This document shows positions 57,951-64,000 of a DNA stretch of 64,000 nt, in pieces. The DNA comes from Eulemur rufifrons (taxonomy: Eukaryota > Chordata > Mammalia > Primates > Lemuridae). The notes beneath the pieces were generated by a model. The model made no database searches, was not told the origin of the DNA, and was given only the letters and a program-made list of their open reading frames with translations. Each line of letters starts with the position of its first letter. Position 1 is the stretch's first letter. Location: assembly GCF_041146395.1 (NCBI RefSeq), contig NC_091000.1:13220501-13284500 (forward strand), in the 5' to 3' direction. The position numbers were made by a program, and so were the translations under genes.

Positions 57951-58469
57951 TGTTTTGAATGTGTTCTGCTCATACCTGGAATTAGCTGTTTCTCCGAAAG
58001 GAGTCCTGATTTCTTTTAATGGGCAGTGGTATTTCAAGAGCTCATTCTGGGTGTCATGGAGGCTTGTTGTTATTGGGCTGGTCATTTTTTCTTGACCTCT
58101 ATGGGTAGATCTGGAAAAAAACCACATGTGAGATCTGTGTTTTACAGGAAATAATCACCCAGTAGTTAGAGTTATATATTTTATATGTCTTCTTAAGGGC
58201 CAGTTACACTTATTTTGGACAGTGCTTTGTAATCTTCTTTGCTGCTGCTTATCGTAGCATATGTTAGCATAGTTAATGGGTTCAGGGAAATGATTTCTAT
58301 GGCCTCAGTTTGATTCGTTTCATTCTAATCCGTGGCTGTGAATACTGTGATAAATATATGTACTACAGGGATCATAATGTGATTGTCATAAAGTGAATGC
58401 ATAAGTAATTGGCATAGCTAGACTTAATAGTATACTTGCTGTTTGCAGGTGCATTACCTGCATTATATT

Positions 58470-58640
58470 ATCCAATTTAATTTTTACTTCTATCATGTGA
58501 GGGTAGGGACTGTTATTTTACAGATGGGAAAACTGAGGTTTAGAGAGGCTAAATAATGTGCTGAGGCTACATAGCAAGTGGAAGAGCTAAGAATTAAACC
58601 CAACTCTGAAATCTATATACTTAACCACTTTATTACTATT
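58470..58640 (-). repeat. MIR SINE
   Basis: gttattttacagatgggaaa, actgaggtttagagaggc, catagcaagtggaagagc and acttaaccactttatta. Confidence 0.8.
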
Positions 58641-59319
58641 TTTATTATTAAAAGGTTAATCTGGCCTGATTGCAGTTTTAAAAGATTTGGGAATCTTTGG
58701 GATGGTTCTAGGATCTGCTTAGGAGTAAGTGTCACTTCGTAGATCTTACAATGAATTTGAATGATGTCACAACTGCCCCTTCTGTGCTCATGACAATCAT
58801 TACTAATCAGGTAAGGTTTTCCCCCCACTCTGCTTAATCTGAATGAGTCTACAGAATCCCTCTCTATACAGCATTCCATGCAGGCAGCCACTAAAAATGT
58901 ACTGGAGTCAGCACACTGTGTGAAACCCATCTATCATTCCGAGTGAGAACCTCATTGGATGGCAGTGATTCTTTTGGATTCCTGTATCACTTTTTTTGGT
59001 GCCTGTATTCCTGTGTCATCACTATACTGTATCATAATGGTCAGTCATTCACTCTTTTATCTCTTTTGTTCAAAATCAGAGTTTCCCAAACTATGATCCA
59101 TTAACACTCAATCCTGGGAGATGCTTTTAGGTACACTGCAAAAACAAAGAAGAGAAAGCTTGAGAGGCTGGTTTAGTGGTCACATAAGACTGAAAAAACT
59201 AAATTCTTGAAGCCTTACAATGTGCTTTATTATAAACATTCTAAGAAATCCTACTGTAAAGGAACTTGTGAAATTGTTTTTAATCTAGTGTTTCCTAAAC
59301 ATGACTGATCCTTGTATTC

Positions 59320-59324
<5 letters not shown>

Positions 59325-59354
<30 letters not shown>

Positions 59355-59720
59355 AGTAAGAAAATTTATTATCTTAGGAAATAGCACACAGTCCAGAGCT
59401 AGGACAGGCCCAGTGATAGGGCAGCCTCCATGTGGAGAACATTAAGCCTTTAGTACCATTTCTCTGGATGTTTCTCAACTGTGAGTCGGGTTATTTCTCG
59501 GGCTGTTGGCCAGATGACTGGTGCATCCGTTTCAGGCACCGCAGCCACACAGGAGGATGATATCCAGAGGAAGAAAGTCCCTTTTTGGAATAAGAGAAAT
59601 GCCCTTAGAAATGCCCCTGGCAGTGTTCCCCTCACATCTTGTTGGCAGGGTTTAGGCAGGGACCTGTTCCTAATGAACTGGTGGCAAGGAAGACAGGATT
59701 TCTGTGATTGGCCCAGGTCA
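59325..59720 (-). repeat. Possible old repeat ending in poly-A, class unknown
   Basis: A 25-nt A run at about 59330-59354 joins sequence whose minus strand contains gataataaattttcttactg, like an element 3' end. The rest (tggcccaggtcagtctttta, accagtcatctggccaac on the minus strand) is not a family I can name. Confidence 0.3.
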
Positions 59721-60029
59721 GTCTTTTAGAGAGGAAGGAGATTATGGAGTCAAAACACTTTGCCTCACAGTGAAGGTCTTCATGACCATGCATAAACCTC
59801 TCCCTTTTTAGCCTTTTGCACTTGTACTCGCTCACTCTTCACTTAAGCTGAAGTACTTGCTATTCCTGAATTTACCTTTATGTGGCATAAATGTGTGGGC
59901 ATGCTTATCTCCCTGGGAAAGCCTTTGCTCCCATTTTTGTGCATTCAGTTCTGCTGGTTAAAGGTCCAGCTCAATTGCCTTTCCATTCAGTCAGCTTCAT
60001 TCTCCTCTTCAGTTCTGCCCAATAAACAT

Positions 60030-61030
60030 TTATTGAGGGAAAGAAGAGCGAGAAAGGTAGAGATTAATTCCAGGTTTCTGGCTTGGGTTGAATGGGTGCA
60101 GATGCCCTTCAGGCAGGTTTGGGATGGTGGAATATAAGGATGCAGTACGTTTTGGCCATGTAGATGTTGAGATGCCAGCTTGCAGTTAGGTGTGCAGGTT
60201 TGCAGCTTGAAGGAGAGATCAGGATTCAACAAGTAGATTTGTTGGTGGTCAGTGTACACGTGGCAGTTGAAACTATACAGTGGATGAGACTGCTGTGTAT
60301 AGTGTGTAATGGCTGAGAAACAGTGAGCCAAAGTTTAGCAGGTGAAGAAGGAGCAGCCCACCAGGGCATGAGAGAAAGAGCATTCAGAGGCTGTGAGAAG
60401 GCAAGAGAAGCAGGGAGTAAACAGCCAACAGTGTCAGGTGGAACAGAGAGGTCCCGAAGGAGGATCCAGGAGTGTCCTCTGGACTTGGCCATCTTGGAGG
60501 TCTTTGCAGATCCATGCCAGACCGTGTTGTTTGGGGATTGGGTAGAGAGGTAAGGATGGACTTGGGGCAGAAATGACATTCGCTGAGATTGAAGGGTGGG
60601 AGGCGAGGATGCAGACTGTGTGTAGACTGCGTTCTCTAGAAGCCTAGCTGAGAAGGAAAGAAGAGATGGAATGTGTGTTATGGGATTTTGGTTGTTGCTG
60701 GGGGGAGAGATTAGAGCGCATTTCTAGGTTAAGGGAAAGATTGAAAAGTAGAAAGGAAGGGCTAGAAACTCGCAGAGATAGAGGAAGATTGATAGAGCAG
60801 TGTCCAGGAAGACAGGCTCAGAGCACAGGGGGGAGGAAAGTAAGATTTGAGACTAACGGGAGAGAGGTCACAAAGCGGGCACATAGAACATTGTAGGAGG
60901 TTGGCAGAGAATTAAGATATTTCAAGCTGGATAGCCTCAAATACCTTGGCAAGCAGGAAGCAAAATTAATTACTGATGTTGAGGATGATGTGTAGAGGGT
61001 AATTTTAAGAGAGGTGGTAAAAGGTTTGAA
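60030..61030 (-). repeat. L2-like antisense region
   Basis: G-rich antisense L2 phrases recur (agaagagatggaatgtgtg, gaagaggcaagagaag-like, ggtaaaaggtttgaaa). The edges are approximate. Confidence 0.35.
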
Positions 61031-61049
61031 AAAAAATCATTGGGGAGAA

Positions 61050-61240
61050 TAACAGCAAAACCATTTATTGAGCACTTACTGTGTACCAAGCACTACACTA
61101 AGTACTTTACATTCTCATTTAGTCCTCACAGCTATCCTATGAGAAAGGTACTACGATCCCCATTTTATAGATCAGGGAACAGGTTTAAAGAGGTCAAGTG
61201 ACTTGCCAAAGGTGACAGAGCTAGCGAATGGTGCAAGTGA
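61050..61240 (-). repeat. MIR SINE
   Basis: ccatttattgagcacttact, agcactacactaagtac, ccccattttatagatcagg and agtgacttgccaaaggtgac. Confidence 0.85.
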
Positions 61241-63529
61241 GAAATGGTGTTACGCTTTTGTGGCCGCCGGAGCCAGCCCTCTTGGTCTGTGTGCTTTGTG
61301 CGCAGGGAGAAGCAGTGTAGCTAAGGAAGGGGCTGAGTGCTGAAGAGGAGAGGGCCAAGGTGTGAAGTTCGAGGCCATAAGTGCATGCTGACACCCATCG
61401 GCAAGGTTGTAAGATTTTTGTAGGTGGAGCGCTCAACTCCTGAAGGGAAACAGTGAAGATGACATCTGTGGGCATGGTGCAGAGGGTCAGGGTGCAAGAA
61501 TGTGTGATGAGAGCTGCTCAAGTCTCAGCCAGGGAGGAACTGACGCAGGGAGGGAGCTGAGAGCTTAGAGAAAAAGAAGGGTCAAAAGGACAGGATGTGT
61601 CCTAACCATCATGCCAAAGCCTTCCATGTGGCCACAAGAATGGGTGATGGGTGCTGGAGGTAAGGAGTCCAGGCTCTGCGTGGGTGTGATCTGTCCCAGC
61701 ATTCCATAGTGTTTGATGTCATGTTTCCCTTTTTTGACTGAAGGAATTGCCTCCAGAAGTTCTCTGGTAAAATGTTACCAGGGAAGGAAGATTGCGTTAT
61801 GTATTATGAAATCACAGGGAATGGGAGAGGCTGTGTGTGGGTAGAGCCAAGGCTACCTCTGGCTATACCAGTGTCATTTAGGGCTTTCGCTTATAACTGT
61901 TCTCAGGAACAATTGTACTGATTAAATGCAATAGAACTTAGATACTGGGAAAGAGAATTGTTGTGTCTCTTCTTCAGAGGAGTATGTTTTAGCCATGTTA
62001 AATGTCCAAGAATGGATTTATGGATTTATTCAGTGTCCATACACAATGAGGCCATTCCAGGAAAGTAAATAATTTTTGATTCAAGCACTGTATTTAAAAC
62101 AACCTCCCCTTAATTTAACTGATTTTCCTTTTAAAGTGACTAATGGTTTGTTAATATCATTGTAGAATAAAAATTCTGTAAAGAAAGAATTCATACTACC
62201 TCCTTTCTTTATGAGAATACAAATGAAGTGTTATCATTGCAGGTAACTAAGCAAAGTCTAAGTTATAAGTGACTCTTTTCTGACCCTGCTGCCAACTTAT
62301 GTAGAATATTTGCTATACTCTTACATTAAAATAAATCTTTCTCATTTTTTTTTTTTTTTTTAGGGATCATAATTTTTGTTATCAGGACCATTTAGCAATG
62401 TTTCTTCAAGTGTGGTCTAAGGATCACAGAAATAATTTAGGAATTTTTGTTAAAAATACTGTGCTTATTTCAAAGACGTACCCTAAACTTTCTTAATTAG
62501 GGAGCGGTGTCTAGAAACCTGCATTTGAACAGATTCCTCAAATGATTCTTGAAAATTGATTTAGAGTGTTTTTAAACTATGCATAGGGGCTTCCTGATGT
62601 CATCAAGGACCAAGGAAACTCAGAGTCACATTTAATACTTGTTTATGTACCCACATGCACAAGGATGCATTTCTGAGTCCTCTCTACCTAAGAGGTGGAA
62701 TGACTGCTGCATAAAGGCCTGTCTTGATCACATGTTTCTTTTAAGAGCAGGTTTTAGTCTTTGAATTTCAACATATTTATTTTAGATAGAAACAGAAGAA
62801 GTAATTTTTATGATGTAGATCTAGGCTGACTCAACAGTTAAAAGGATGTAAAAGTCAACCTCTTTGAGTTGATTCAACTGAATTGTATTTTTAGTTTTAT
62901 GCAACTAGTATTTTATGGCAGTAATTCATCTTACACATCTCAAGATATACGTAGTTGTTATCTGGGCCACCTGTGTGGAGCTCAGCTTCTCACTTCAAGG
63001 GAACTATGGAAACAGATCCCACTGAATCAAATTACCAACATAATATTTTTCTATCTAGATACTAAATATTTTATCATCGGTTTTTATTTAAAAGCCAGTC
63101 AGTAAATTAATTAAGAAAATGGAATTATGTTATTCCATATTCCAGGAGAGTAATGAAGTACAAACTAGTGATTACTTTCATTGCTAAAGATGTCAGTGAA
63201 AAAAGCAATTCTACATGACTCATCTAGCTTTTCAGTTACATGAAAGCTTTGAAGGAGCTCTGGTTCCTTTATCATTTATGTTCAGTGGTATCAGTGAGAA
63301 TACTTACGAAATGAGAATGATTTTTATGATATACTTCAATATGTTTTAACTTCGGAATCCTTATGGATTGATTGTATACTTGTGTAATTTTTCCTCTCTG
63401 ACCTGGGCTAGAGAATGTAATGTAGAGAGGATACCAGAATAGGAAATGTAGTAGAATCCCTAAACCCAGGCTTTTACGGTTTAGCTCATTAGTTACTCAG
63501 TTACGAGCTTCCATCAAGAATAGATTAAG

Positions 63530-63640
63530 TCCCTTGAGCACATAGGATGTAATTTATTTACCCTTGACTCTCCAATACCCAACTACATGCCACGTACACA
63601 GAGGGAGTCCTTACTAAATGTTAGATGACTGAATGAGTTG
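63530..63640 (+). repeat. L2 3'-end fragment
   Basis: cccttgactctccaatacc, ccacgtacacagagggagtc and aaatgttagatgactgaatg. Confidence 0.5.
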
Positions 63641-64000
63641 TTGGAAATGTGCTTCATATTATAGAAACCTATGATTTCCCTTGTGAACTCAAAATTACAA
63701 TAGAAGCCAGTGATAAAATGGTTACAGAATTTTTATCACACAAATCTTCTCAGGAATGCAAAAAGTTAACATCAAAGTTTTTGATTATCTTTTCCTAATA
63801 AGCCAATTTGCTTTTCTTCATTTTTTTCCAGTCCCGGTATTCGTTCTATACTTGCCAATTTAAGCAAATTGCTGTCAGCCTGTGTATTTTCAAGTGGATG
63901 TTATGATTTCAGTTTCCAAGTCCATGTCTGGTTTGAAATATACTTAAATTTCTCTTGTAATCAAGTGGAGTGTGTTTTCTAAGGATCTTCAGACTTGAAT

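Noticed and set aside
58613..58930. 105-codon minus-strand frame in SNX25 intron 1
   Set aside because: No domain recognised, no splice context, and partly antisense MIR sequence.
63832..64000. Possible SNX25 exon 2 after the acceptor-like tttttttccag
   Set aside because: Exon 1 ends in phase 0; in that phase a stop comes after 24 codons at 63904. Another phase stays open longer but would not fit the exon 1 phase, and I recognise no SNX25 sequence in it.

Overview
The window is nuclear DNA of a strepsirrhine, most likely lemuriform, primate. Three vertebrate genes lie in the order SLC25A4 (+), CFAP97 (-), SNX25 (+), the arrangement known from human 4q35. The primate assignment rests on abundant dimeric Alu elements. 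The lemur call rests on the Alu subtype: an extra A/T-rich linker (aattatatggacagctaaa...) between the two arms and a right arm reading gaggttgctgtgagctaggctgacgcc, which is typical of lemur Alus. Species cannot be fixed from the sequence alone.

1-5 kb holds a complete SLC25A4 (ADP/ATP translocase 1): CpG-rich promoter with CCAAT and TATA boxes, four coding exons giving 298 residues, and a short 3' UTR with AATAAA. 5-14 kb is intergenic and filled with interspersed repeats (Alu, MaLR LTR, two pogo/Tigger-type elements, a hAT fragment, L1, L2). 14.2-42.5 kb is CFAP97 on the minus strand: a probable repeat-free 4-kb 3' UTR, four coding exons reconstructing 526 residues, repeat-bearing introns, and a CpG-island promoter near 42.2-42.85 kb. 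43-47 kb is the spacer between the two divergent promoters. 47-48.2 kb is the CpG island and first coding exon of SNX25 (144 residues with two membrane segments). 48.2-64 kb is the start of SNX25 intron 1.

The three genes share no obvious pathway: mitochondrial nucleotide exchange, a ciliary/flagellar protein, and an endomembrane PX/RGS-type sorting nexin. They are neighbours by conserved synteny. CFAP97 and SNX25 are transcribed away from each other from CpG islands about 4.5 kb apart.

I found no novel gene system, CRISPR array, rRNA or convincing tRNA. The observations most worth a second look are an overlapping upstream ORF at the SNX25 start, direct sequence evidence for how the lemur Alu linker arose by internal tandem duplication, several nested transposon insertions with readable target-site duplications, and possible divergent transcription from the CFAP97 island.
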